Shown: piece by piece, positions 52,801 to 60,100 of the stretch
Layout: each line of letters begins with the position of its first letter
Position numbering within the stretch: the first letter of the stretch is position 1
Translations under genes and position numbers: made by a program
Source: Eumeta japonica
Lineage: Eukaryota > Arthropoda > Insecta > Lepidoptera > Psychidae
Direction of reading: 5' to 3'
Assembly (NCBI GenBank): GCA_005406025.1
Contig: BGZK01000888.1
Coordinates: 124,001-188,000, forward strand
Length of the DNA: 64,000 nt
Notes under the pieces: generated by a model
The model's input: the letters and a program-made list of their open reading frames with translations, nothing else
Databases searched by the model: none
Told to the model about the DNA's origin: nothing

Positions 52801-55800
52801 TGATTAAGTATTTTTGAATAGGGTAAACCTAATTCCGATCAATCCATTCATTGAAAAGGTATTCAAGGTTTATACAGAATGGAATTGATCATGCATCTTT
52901 CCATAAATATTCACACTCACCTTTTTTAGAACAACTTTTCCAAAGTAACTATAACTAAAACATGCTTATAAAGAACAAAAATAATACAAAGAAAACCCTA
53001 TGAAATGCTTGATCAGACGGCACACGTGTCTACGCGCCACACCCGGGCACGTGACGAATGGGTTATATGATGTATTATTTTTAAAGAAATTATCTAGTCA
53101 CTTAATTACAAATGACACTTCATATTATTAGTAATGTAAAGGTCGCTGACGGTATTATTATAATCTCTGATTTTCCACATATAGGAAAATTATCGTGTAA
53201 ACGACAAACAACACGCAATTTTACTTGTGGACTCGCAGGTTGTTGACTGACAGGGTAAGTTTCACTATAAAGTTTTAGAGCTGAGCAATATCAACTTTGT
53301 AAACTCCCCAACAATAAATCATGTTTACATATTCGATAGCAGTGAAAGGCATTGTTATTAAACACTTCAATATTGTTCACGCCCAATTTTAGTTTCAAAA
53401 ACATCAATATTGTAAACGTAACTCTTTATAACAAAATACCATAAGCTCTTAAAGCTTCGCGTCGAGTCGTCAACCGCGCGCGGACAGGCGTACCCGCCGC
53501 ATGACAGGATGGATGGGTTTGGAAGCGCGCATCATGTTACTAACCGCTAGGACTGTACATCGTACGTTTACACGTTTACGTTCTAAGTTATTTTTCTCAG
53601 AAACTTCTACTTCATTGACTATAGTTTCTTTGGCAAAGTTGTCCTAAAAAAGAAGATTATGAATATTTGCGGGACGCGTGATTGATTCCATGCGGTGTAT
53701 GTTATATTTTAACCGTTGGGTAGTAATTCTAAAGCTTTGTGCATGGCTTCATCTTATAATTATAGAAATCAAAAGCGAGAGGCAGATGGGAAATTCTCCA
53801 AAAAAATTAAAAATCGTGTCCGTACCTATTTTCATGTGTTATTAACACATGTGACATCACCTTATTATTTTTTTTATGAACACTATAGAACTATAACTAC
53901 ATGTACCACGCATAATTTTAGTGTTCTTGTTCCTAGGTGAAGAATATCAGTTGACCGAATACCCTAAAAATCGATCCATTCCACGCTCAATATTACGACG
54001 ATATATATTATTTTGCTAATTCATCTTGCTTTACAGAAATGTTAATTAAAATATAATTTTTTATTTTAAAAATACTACATGTAACAATAAATATGATTTT
54101 CATTGAGTAAATAATAATAAATTATTCGAAACTTAATTACTTTTCTTTGTCCCACCTAAATAGAATCATTCCCTCACATTTTATAAACACTTGTCCAATA
54201 CTATTGCATTTGACTTTTCGAAGCCATATTACTTAATTACATATTACATTTATATGCATCATTTTGAAGTTTGAACAAAATAATTGTCACGGACGACGAC
54301 ATCGCACCAAAATAGTTTAAGTCGTATTTACATTATATGGATTTATATACATATATAATACTTACATATCGTACTTGAGAATGCAAATATAGGTTTAGCT
54401 CACATAGGGATATTAATAGTACGTATATATGTGAGTTATAGGCTACTGTGTCCATACAGTGCATTAATACTGTAATTTCGTAATCGTATTAACTAATGTT
54501 CGGCTTGTATGAAATATAACATAAGGAATGCACATAGATAAACATGCTTGATGCAATAGCGCAAAGTATTGCATCAACCTTGAGTGAGCAAGACAGGTAT
54601 ATGTAACAGGTATTGTGGGGATAGGCGATGCGGGCACCTAGGATAGATTTCAGGTAGGCAATAAATAATAGTTATTGTTATGTGTTTTCATTTTACCTCG
54701 AATGTTGAATGAAGATATTAGGTTCATTACTTGTCCTATAGGCTGTCAGTATGTTCTATAATATACTCGATAGATGTATCCGAGCCGTTGGTAGCAGCCG
54801 GAATCATATGGCTGTACGACCCAAAATTAGGAAAGCTAGACATTTAGGGCATACAGCCAGCTCACTACCACACACGGAGGATATAAAGGACAACAGTCGA
54901 TATAGAAATAAGGGAAAAACGGGATAAGAACAGTTCGGTGCTCTATATTCAACTAGAAACACGGACACGGTCTAGATTTGTAATATTTATTCGTAAATAT
55001 TGTGAGATGATCGTAATTTTAACGAATTTAATAAATAACAATGAGGTGCATCTTCGGGAAGTCGGTCGCACAGTAGGGGTAATGTACTTCCGGCTTACGT
55101 TGTCAGTTCGAGTGCAGCGGAAGAACCCCAAAGAAGAGGGAAGCAGCGCCCACCGCAGAGGGTGAAGCCAGTGTGGTACAACGACGACGGCGTTTTATTC
55201 AGAGCCATTTTCCCGTGGAAGAATATTCGTCCTCCACGATAACTGTTTCATTTTTTTAATAATTGCAATATTTTTTGCAGCCTTTAGGAGGTACAATATT
55301 ACCCTTTAATTACAAATCAAACTCAGATTATATATAACCATGTTTTGTTGATTATATTTGATTTTCGTTTGAATGTGAAAGTTTAAACAGATTTGAATAA
55401 GTTTTGTCACATAGAACATGTATTGGATTATGATATAACAAATTTTACTCCAGTAATGCATTCCTTTCAAATATTAGAAAATTAAGGGAAAGAGCTAAAT
55501 CAAGAATTAGACAAGAGTCAAGGGCAGAAGTGGGATTGAAAGCGAGAATAGGATCATATTAGATGACAGGAGTAAGATTGAAACTGGAATCTAGAACAAG
55601 ACTAATATTGGAATCAAAATGGACAGAGGCAAAATCAAATTTGAGAGCGAAATTGAGATCTAAATCAAGAGCGAAGCCGTAATAATTGTCAATCGCGGAA
55701 TCATGTCCGAGAGAGATCTCAAACAAGAATGGGAATCTGATCGAGGACAAAACCAAATTTAGATGCAAAAATGGAACGGGACTGGAATAGGGTAGACTGT

Positions 55801-56959
55801 GATCGTAATTCAGGGAGGGACTTAGAATGGAATCAAAAGTAAAACTGGAATTGAACATGAGAAAGAGATTAAAATCGAGACCAGGGAGAATGGCACTGAG
55901 TTTGGAAATGAAAGTGAGACAAGTATTGAAATCGAAAAATTGAAATCAGGATTGGGATCGAGAGCGGGACTAGGATCAGATACTACAAAAAAACCAGGTT
56001 CGGGATTGGAATTGACAGCAAGACCAGTATTGAATTTAGAAGACATCAGTATCAAAATGGAGAATGCGATTGGAATAAAAATCGAGGGAGTGATTAATTG
56101 ACATCAAAAATAAGACCACTGGAATCAAAAGTGAACCAAGATTGGATTGAAATAGTGTAGCCAGAATTGAAATCAAGAACAGGGCCATGATTGGATTAAG
56201 ATAAACAGAAAGGTCCCTTGGTATAAAATTAATTACAATTATTTTGAAATATTAAAAAATGCAGAACATATGCATTTCAAAATTTTAGTCGAATCAAGGA
56301 TAAATATAAATTATATGTATAAGCAGTTGTCAAGGAGTAAATTTATGGCATAATAATTTTAATTACATGGTTTAATTTAATATTAATTCATTTCAATAAG
56401 GTCATAATTAAAAAAGTTCACTCATAAAATTCATTTTAGCGACATACATTATTTTCATTGTATTACAATGATTAATGTTAATCTGTGATATAATAATCAT
56501 TTATAAAGTTTCTAAGTAAGTAGGTTACCAAAGCAGAGACTTACATTTGTTGGTAGAACTAATTGAGTTATACCATGATAATCTTTCAATTGTATAAAAC
56601 GGTCTTTTGATGTTTTGTGGATTTTTCCTGCTAGCTCTACAAGTCGTCCTATATCATGTTTTCGAAGTTCTCCACAGTTTGGACGATAAGGCGTACCATA
56701 ATTTTGCTGAGTAACCCAAAATGGATTAAAGGAATTGTTCTGCATCAATGGCTGAATGGCTGTAAAATTTATTAATTAAAAATGTAAGCAGATATGGATT
56801 ACTTTGGAATATTCCCAAATGCATTAAATTCTTCTTAACTATATACCACATAACATTCATATGTTTATAATACTAAATGAAAAATTAAAGAACAATGCCA
56901 TAAAACATACCAAGGCTATGATCCTTGTCATTGTAACCTCCTGAGCCATACATTATGAC
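25633..56959 (-). CDS. DARS2: DARS2-like protein: three tandem OB folds plus degenerate AspRS catalytic core (17 exons)
   Basis: The gene is related to mitochondrial aspartyl-tRNA synthetase, which charges tRNA-Asp. Seventeen exons total about 870 residues, against about 645 for human DARS2. The N-terminal OB-fold module occurs three times: exons 1-4, 5-7 and 8-10. The class II core follows, with motif 1 (FIEVETPLL), a motif 2 region (SKCFKNE) and motif 3 (GISIGVDRL). Splice phases agree at every junction except exon 12-13, which is off by one base. Many AspRS active-site residues are replaced: the TPEGA loop, motif 2 Arg to Lys, HHPFT to GQPFP, and the Mg/ATP Glu to Lys. Q195-, E219-, R489- and R537-equivalents remain. 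I infer a pseudoenzyme or highly diverged paralogue. The start is uncertain; the first usable ATG is at 56953-56951, and no mitochondrial targeting peptide is evident. Confidence 0.88.
26074..26257 (-). CDS. DARS2: DARS2-like exon 16
   Basis: Encodes [20 protein letters not shown] and, at the end, [12 protein letters not shown] plus a split glycine. The FDLV aspartate and the arginine after GSGAV (aspartate-binding in AspRS) are kept. The glutamate of the family motif N-G-x-E-x-G-G-G is lysine here (KGKKFGSG). Donor GTATGA, phase 1. Confidence 0.93.
26436..26639 (-). CDS. DARS2: DARS2-like exon 15
   Basis: Sixty-eight codons, phase 0 at both ends. [15 protein letters not shown] matches the AspRS motif LWVVDFPLF. 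The next family signature, HHPFT-P, is replaced by YGQPFPKP, so both histidines are absent. The donor is GC, not GT (AAG|GCAAGT), a well-formed GC-AG intron. Confidence 0.93.
26700..27990 (-). mobile_element. non-LTR retrotransposon fragment (endonuclease plus RT) in intron 14
   Basis: Sense to the host gene. The minus strand gives an endonuclease C-terminal signature ([19 protein letters not shown], then [10 protein letters not shown]) at 27720-27590. RT motifs [15 protein letters not shown] (about 26940-26890) and WYVDDSTV (about 26855-26825) follow. Several frames are broken. It is truncated on both sides, probably of a Jockey/CR1-like clade, though the clade is not certain. Confidence 0.85.
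27772..27808. repeat. perfect inverted repeat, 1-base loop
   Basis: Perfect 18-base arms TTGCCTTAGCCTATGGTC (27772-27789) and complement (27791-27808) around a single T, inside the retrotransposon fragment. Confidence 0.95.
28297..28551 (-). CDS. DARS2: DARS2-like exon 14 (insertion domain region)
   Basis: Eighty-five codons, phase 0 at both ends, acceptor ...ACTTACAG and donor GTAAGG. It begins [14 protein letters not shown], matching the I-D-I-S-D-V-F helix of DARS2, and ends [11 protein letters not shown], joining CLALGEVR in exon 15 as in the family (G..NKACSLLGKLR). The middle corresponds to the reduced GAD-like insertion and is poorly conserved. Confidence 0.9.
29757..29972 (-). CDS. 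DARS2: DARS2-like exon 13 (post-motif 2)
   Basis: Seventy-two codons in phase 0. It begins [20 protein letters not shown], aligning residue for residue with the RDE...DRQPEFTQID stretch of AspRS, and contains [14 protein letters not shown]. The equivalents of R225 and D233 are serine. The acceptor AAG|AAT gives phase 0, but exon 12 ends in phase 2, so GT-AG joining shifts the frame. The donor GTTTTG is weak. Confidence 0.88.
29973..31441. other. intron 12, with Helitron-like array at 30262-30560
   Basis: The complement of 30262-30295 ends in GGGCAAAAGTTAGTT, like the Helitron 3' terminus at 10512-10538. Next to it, 30335-30560 is a degenerate repeat of TTCGATTTTAGTTCTGG type in inverse orientation to the other loci. 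The remainder is AT-rich without recognised features. Confidence 0.5.
31442..31575 (-). CDS. DARS2: DARS2-like exon 12 (core up to motif 2)
   Basis: Acceptor ...TTTTACAG and donor GTAAGT. It encodes [35 protein letters not shown] and FQISKCF, then two bases of the next codon. LPQ-P-Q--MLM and LDR-FQ follow AspRS. The serine of LPQSPQ is asparagine and the following lysine is also asparagine. The family FLVPSR is FLVETE. Confidence 0.92.
31935..32050 (+). pseudogene. 5S rRNA pseudogene
   Basis: The 116 bases start GCCAACGTCCATACCATG and end GCGTGATGTTGGC followed by TTTT, and include ACACCGGTTCTCGTCC and CACCGAAGTTAAG as in animal 5S rRNA. Small deletions near the C box (CGATGTGACC for GGATGGGTGACC) and changes in GGGAACACC show decay. 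The 5' and 3' terminal pairing (GCCAAC with GTTGGC) is kept. It lies in intron 11 of the DARS2-like gene on the opposite strand. Confidence 0.93.
32051..32940. other. intron 11, no further feature recognised
   Basis: AT-rich sequence without recognisable exon or repeat family. Confidence 0.5.
32941..33371 (+). mobile_element. dispersed MITE-like repeat, copy 2 (uninterrupted)
   Basis: Same element as 7228-7982, without the inner MITE. It contains an extra hairpin (33012-33060) not present in copy 1, where the corresponding sequence is colinear. It shows the empty target TAAATAC for the 7497-7837 insertion. Confidence 0.8.
33012..33060. repeat. inverted repeat absent from the paralogous copy
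   Basis: Arms of 18 bases (33012-33029 and 33043-33060), ATAAATTTAGGAGGGAAA and its complement with one mismatch, around a 13-base loop. In copy 1 (about 7302-7340) only the left arm is present. Confidence 0.85.
33372..34258. other. intron 11, unassigned sequence
   Basis: Contains a short stretch at about 33540-33790 whose + strand reads fragments like KRFQLR after a broken frame, possibly the C-terminal end of a gag-pol polyprotein. It is too degenerate to call. The rest is AT-rich. Confidence 0.3.
34259..34378. repeat. alternating purine-pyrimidine (GT/GC) tract
   Basis: About 120 bases of mainly (TG)n and (CG)n alternation, including TGTGTGTGTGTGTG at the left and GTGTGCGCGCGCGCGCG near the centre. 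Such tracts have Z-DNA potential. The open frames seen on both strands here are products of the repeat. Confidence 0.9.
34659..35146. mobile_element. 488-bp pogo/Tigger-type MITE
   Basis: Ends CAATGGAATCTCAATAACTC and (complement) CAGTGGAATCTCAATAACTC are inverted repeats with one mismatch, flanked by TA on both sides (34657-34658 and 35147-35148). This is the terminal signature of pogo-like Tc1/mariner elements. There is no transposase frame. An older relative is at 57171-60600. Confidence 0.9.
35147..37501. other. intron 11, repeats and unassigned sequence
   Basis: At 35640-35790 a GC-richer stretch with CACCGCCGCCCATG resembles a common lepidopteran repeat 3' region. A (C)10 run is at about 35841-35850. 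A (TA)n palindromic run is at 36265-36303. A GC-rich block at 36770-36840 is unassigned. No exon was found. Confidence 0.45.
37502..37643 (-). CDS. DARS2: DARS2-like exon 11 (motif 1)
   Basis: One base completes an arginine codon, then 47 codons follow, phase 0 at the donor (GAT|GTGAGT). It encodes [20 protein letters not shown] and [15 protein letters not shown]. The YRYLDLR signature and the motif 1 proline are intact. After ETP the family loop TPEGA is replaced by MFDDP across the exon 11-12 join. Confidence 0.93.
37810..37892 (-). CDS. DARS2: DARS2-like exon 10 (hinge)
   Basis: Acceptor ...CCTTTCAG, 27 codons plus two bases, donor GTCTGT. It reads [20 protein letters not shown] then EQMRLTYR, matching the hinge between OB fold and core (E-R-L-YRYLDLR). 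Phase 2/1 with exon 11 fits. Confidence 0.9.
37893..39238. other. intron 9, small GGTTCCG-family MITE at 38475-38620
   Basis: A 146-bp segment has inverted ends ACAAAAACTGGCCAA and TTGGCCGGTTTTTGT, the terminal motif of the GGTTCCG family. The rest is AT-rich and unassigned. Confidence 0.5.
39239..40330 (-). mobile_element. mariner relic (classic mariner lineage)
   Basis: The minus strand encodes [20 protein letters not shown] followed by [20 protein letters not shown], the C-terminal end of mariner transposases (YSPDLAPSDYHLFRSLQN). Upstream lies an altered IVTGDEKW region (TCDEKxIYLNK). Frame shifts make it inactive. It is a different subfamily from the copies in the first 20 kb. Confidence 0.8.
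41330..41940 (+). mobile_element. mariner relic, opposite orientation
   Basis: The 115-codon frame at 41591-41938 starts [20 protein letters not shown] and continues with [14 protein letters not shown] and HPYPDLTP, matching MLSVWWD, LYCNQL, HxDNAxxH and HPPYSPDLAP. A decayed VPH and N-terminal region precedes it from about 41340. The first catalytic D region is broken. Confidence 0.85.
42789..42926 (-). CDS. DARS2: DARS2-like exon 9 (OB copy 3, second part)
   Basis: Forty-six codons, phase 0, acceptor ...TTGTTTTAG and donor GTGAGT. It encodes [20 protein letters not shown] followed by [14 protein letters not shown], matching V-V-x-G-x-V-x-R-P and TGEIEI of AspRS. The intron that splits this region in copies 1 and 2 is absent here. 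Confidence 0.93.
43189..43377 (-). CDS. DARS2: DARS2-like exon 8 (OB copy 3, first part)
   Basis: Sixty-three codons, phase 0. It reads [20 protein letters not shown] and then [17 protein letters not shown], the most canonical of the three OB starts, and ends [15 protein letters not shown]. An ATG at 43371 could once have been the ancestral start. A proper acceptor (GGTTGACAG) and matching phase join it to exon 7. Confidence 0.93.
43766..43931. mobile_element. 166-bp MITE with long TIRs
   Basis: The ends begin CAGTACAACGCGCAAAACTC and (complement) CAGTACAACGCACAAAATTC, about 24 of 28 positions matching. The body is GC-rich. No clear target duplication was seen. It lies in intron 7. Confidence 0.75.
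44525..44608 (-). CDS. DARS2: DARS2-like exon 7 (OB copy 2, third part)
   Basis: Twenty-eight codons, phase 0, acceptor ...ATTTTTCAG and donor [26 protein letters not shown] corresponds to the TGEIEIKVKTAELL strand of the OB fold. It links directly to exon 8. Confidence 0.88.
45227..45325 (-). CDS. DARS2: DARS2-like exon 6 (OB copy 2, second part)
   Basis: Exactly 33 codons, phase 0 both sides, as in the equivalent exon 3. It contains [19 protein letters not shown], matching V-V-x-V-x-G-x-V-x-x-R-P of the family. Donor GTTAGT. Confidence 0.9.
45816..45985 (-). CDS. DARS2: DARS2-like exon 5 (OB copy 2, first part)
   Basis: Two bases complete an asparagine codon from exon 4, then 56 codons follow, ending in phase 0 (GTAAGT donor). 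[20 protein letters not shown] followed by W, and [16 protein letters not shown], match TCGEL...GQ-VTLCGW and LRD-GIVQV-. Confidence 0.92.
45986..48993. other. intron 4, Helitron-like repeats
   Basis: At 46640-46760 there is a stretch resembling a widespread lepidopteran repeat (CTTACCTCTTTATGCTTAAA, then AATTCGGTATGGAAATAG). A degenerate GA-rich array of GGGATTGATATCGTAATCGA type occupies 47400-47580. An inverted repeat lies at 47198-47234. The remainder is AT-rich. Confidence 0.5.
48994..49076 (+). repeat. (CTAC)n microsatellite
   Basis: About 83 bases of CTAC units with interspersed CCCTAC variants, 95 bases downstream of the exon 4 donor in transcript direction. It produces a spurious tyrosine/proline/threonine-rich open frame. 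Confidence 0.97.
49171..49333 (-). CDS. DARS2: DARS2-like exon 4 (OB copy 1, third part and linker)
   Basis: Fifty-four codons plus one base, acceptor ...GATTTGCAG and donor [26 protein letters not shown] matches TGEIEIKVKTAELLN. The rest ([20 protein letters not shown]) corresponds to the hinge before YRYLDLR but leads into OB copy 2 instead of the core. Confidence 0.93.
49334..51090. other. intron 3, unassigned GC-richer island
   Basis: Bases 50090-50280 are GC-richer with 70-79 codon frames on both strands and no recognised domain, probably an old insertion. A hairpin (TTTCACTGGTA...TACCAGTGAAA) lies at about 50333-50361. Confidence 0.4.
51095..51985 (-). mobile_element. mariner relic, nearly full length
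   Basis: Minus-strand fragments in order: [35 protein letters not shown], a decayed DEKW stretch with [13 protein letters not shown], and a WWD-like region. These match NAV..AQ.WF.RF, ELNIDHKTVLNHLKK and downstream mariner motifs. Many stops are present. Confidence 0.8.
52437..52535 (-). CDS. DARS2: DARS2-like exon 3 (OB copy 1, second part)
   Basis: Exactly 33 codons, phase 0 both sides, acceptor ...TTATTTTTAG and donor [26 protein letters not shown] then [13 protein letters not shown] matches P-E-S-V-V-Q-V-S-G-T-V-x-x-R-P. It is homologous to exon 6 and to the first half of exon 9. Confidence 0.92.
52759..52844. repeat. inverted repeat, 36-base arms
   Basis: Arms 52759-52794 and 52809-52844 pair with one mismatch around a 14-base loop. 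The core is GGAATTAGGTTTACCCTATT and its complement. Confidence 0.95.
52845..55500. other. intron 2, no gene recognised
   Basis: AT-rich sequence with GC-richer patches near 53010-53050, 53455-53540 and 55060-55210. None encodes a recognised domain or carries paired splice signals. Confidence 0.45.
55505..56190 (+). repeat. degenerate GA-rich minisatellite-like array
   Basis: About 690 bases built of variants of GGGATTGAAATCGAGA with irregular spacing. Minus-strand frames through it read as repeated Ser/Phe/Asp/Leu stretches. It is the longest of six such arrays in the window; others are near 4420, 10381, 30335, 40660 and 47400. Confidence 0.8.
56545..56759 (-). CDS. DARS2: DARS2-like exon 2 (OB copy 1, first part)
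   Basis: Two bases complete an alanine codon, then 71 codons follow, phase 0 at donor [26 protein letters not shown] and then [20 protein letters not shown] match TCGELR--H-GQ-V-L-GW and LRD--GIVQVI-P. The CGW tryptophan is replaced (AGK). The exon ends at the same homologous point as exons 5 and 8. Confidence 0.93.
56911..56959 (-). CDS. DARS2: DARS2-like exon 1 as found (49 bases, possible start)
   Basis: Acceptor ...CTGTTTACAG and donor GTATGT flank [16 protein letters not shown] and one base of the next codon, phase 1, matching exon 2. The ATG at 56953-56951 is the first usable start. An upstream 5' exon is implied by the acceptor. A GTACGT donor at 61712 preceded by GTTATTGTGCCG is a candidate, with an in-frame TAG upstream, which would make that exon 5' UTR. 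Confidence 0.7.
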
Positions 56960-57170
56960 CTGTAAACAGAATAGTGGATGGGTGTAATCTTGTAATGATT
57001 GTTTAAGCTATAAGACAATTCAATAACCTCAACTAAAAAGGCATATGCCAGAAACATGTCTAGAACATATTTTATATCTAATCCTCTACATACTTAAATC
57101 AAGTCAATCATATCCACACTACAATTTCAATTGACACACTGGTCTACAAAACTTTGTTAGATGATGCAGT
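56960..57170. other. sequence upstream of exon 1
   Basis: AT-rich with no exon recognised. Confidence 0.4.
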
Positions 57171-60100
57171 GCATTTTCAATAATTAAAATTTGAAATGAA
57201 TTGCTAAAATTTTGAGTTAATAATTTTCTGACTTAACAAAAATTTCAAGACATAAAGGGTAGCTAATAGCTAAAATTTTAACTTAGGCAAAATTTCTAAT
57301 TATATTTTTCAAGTTGTAGAGTTTTATTTAAGTAAAAATTTGACTAAGTCTTACAATGATAAACTCATTTTTAAGCAATGTGCTTATAAACAAATATAAG
57401 GTGAATAGGGGTAATTCTACGATAAGAGGTTACAAGTCCATAGCAGATGTGGTCAAGCAGAAAAGTTACGAGTTTTTTCATTAAATATTTAAATTATGAT
57501 TTTAGTTCCATTTATGTACCTTTTCATATAAGGGCAAGCCATTTTAAAAATATTTTGATACTTTTTAGAAGGCCAGGGTAGAGACATCCAGATCAGAGTG
57601 GATTCGTATTTGACTACGGGAGAGAATTTGACATAATAACAAAGTAAATTAAATCAACTTTTATTCAACATTGTACTTATAATCAAACTATAATTATTGT
57701 ATTATGGCCTTTTTTTATCTAACACTATAATGACTTTAATGTCAGTTTTTTATTAAAACGAATTATGTAGACTACCACCTTTTAAGTGATAATTAGACAA
57801 ATTAAGTAACCTATACTAACACTATACATTTCATAAAACTAATATGTTTTACTCATATTTAAATTTTTTTTTATAGTAATTTGACTAGAATGAAGTTGCC
57901 TTTCGCTCTTATATATCTTTTTGGATGTCGACGGTTGTTGTTCAAGCACTATCTGACGCTTGGCACTTTTGGGTATAATCATTTATTCACTATCACATAG
58001 ATTATCTTTTTCGTTCTCAGACTTTGAATCCGATCTATAAACATCCTCAATTCCCAGATGAAATTCGTTACTAAACTAGTATATCATGACACCAATTTTA
58101 AAATGATCACAATTTATATTTTCATTTCAAAAGCAGCTTAATCTTTGTAACCTTTTTTTGTAACATTATAATTTTGTCTTAAGCTTGTTTATTGTCTCAT
58201 CTTTTTTTTTTTATTAATGAAATATCTTTATCTTTCTGACTCGGTCTGATTTAAGTTTGGCAGCTATAACTCTTCTATAAATATTCCTCTGCACCATTTG
58301 ATTATCAACATATCAGACAAATTCTGTTACCAGAAGTAACATTTAGAAGAGCAATTTGTTGCCTACCTTCTCTTGCTTTCTTTTCCATATCTTTCGTGTC
58401 TTATGTTGCTCTCTAGGAGTTATTTGACCGCCTGTTCGTATAATTGATTACTCCTTCATTTTAATATATTTTTCTTTTTCCTTTGCTTTTGCAATTCATA
58501 TTTTTCTTGGATCATTTTTAAGTTTTTGATATCTTAATCATTGGTTCATGCTTCTCCTCTAATCTTTCAGACATGTTAACTTTTTCTGTGGTGCCATAAT
58601 CTGTAACAGTATGTATTAGACAATAACATAATAATAACATGAACTGAGAACCTCCTTCATTTTTTTATCATGAGAATTTTCTATTATCATAATCATTTTA
58701 GGCATTTAAAATGGAAGTTGATAGAAGTTAACAATATCTGAATTAGTTTAAACAAACATCATATGATGCATATTATCTCCCCTGGTTGAGTCTCTTCCCT
58801 GGCAGTCATCTTGCTACAGGAAATATGTCAGGGGGGAGACTTTTTCGTAAAAAATTCAATTGTTTTAATTGACATAAGCAATTATTAGGTTAGTTATATA
58901 TCAAACCTTAACTACTGCAGTTTCATTGAATTAGAGCAATAAATGCAATTAAGTTATGTGAATATTGTTATTATTACAACTTAGCAGTGGAGAGACAGTC
59001 ACTTTGTGAAACCACTGCACCATACTAAAGTGTTGCACCAATTAACTAATAAGGATGCTTTAGCAGCACATATGTTTAGTATTGCTAACTTTACGCTGAT
59101 AGATGTTCTTGAGCACTATTTTGAATATGATAGTCTAATATTTATGTTAATATTAGCAGACCAAAATTCACCTGGGTAGATACACAAAAAAGGGCAGAAC
59201 AAAAATTAAGTTCGAAAATTATTGAAAATAAATAAAGAATGTTGTATTTTCCCTTAACAATACATAAGTATACTTATTTAAATTCGAATTAAACATACTT
59301 CAATTTTCAACTGATACAAATAAGACAAGTACTGTCTGTACGATGAACTGAAACCAACAAGGAGACAGGCCAGGGCAGTTTCGGACTGATCATGGTGGTA
59401 GCATTTGCCAGCCGGTCGTCAGCCTGCACGGGCCCCTACCACACCTACCCTCGGGCTCACGAGCTATATGTAATATAGTTCATTCATACTTAGAGAGAAA
59501 TGAAAAATAAATTTGAATAACGGTTGACTACGAGACCATCCCTCAAACTTCCCACTATTTAGTTTAGAGATATGAATTCTCTTGTATATTTTCGAGCTCA
59601 AAAATTATAATTTTTTTTAGTTTTGACCAACAGTATTTATCGATTAGGTAATTAAATTTTGAAATTCGATATCGTTTTTTAGTACAAAAATGTTGTCCTT
59701 TCAAGAGTATTGCTTCATCAAAAAATTTTAAAGTTATTATATAAAGACATTTTTTGACAATTTTTAAAGTCCAAATGTTTTGAACGAAATAGCTGGATTT
59801 GATTTGCATTGCAGTTTTTGAGGTACTTTTTTGTTGTATGAAATGATGGATGTATTTAAATCAATATGCCAGAAAATTGTAAAGTTAGTTTGAAAAAGCC
59901 CTTTTCTTCGAAATTTTCAGGCGGCGGCAACTTTTTAATGAATCAACCCATTTTTATCTGTGACATTCGACATACGTTTTTCACCATTAAAATTGTGTAT
60001 CCTATCTAGCCTTATCGAAGGCTTCTGGAGAGCCCTTAAATTAATAATATCACCAGGGCCCTACTACAAGTTCAGTCCGACGCCACTGTATTGACCTTTT

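Noticed and set aside
55559..56055. Two Ser/Phe/Asp-rich frames of 77-99 codons as a repetitive protein gene.
   Set aside because: They arise from the degenerate GA-rich array that recurs non-coding at five other places.
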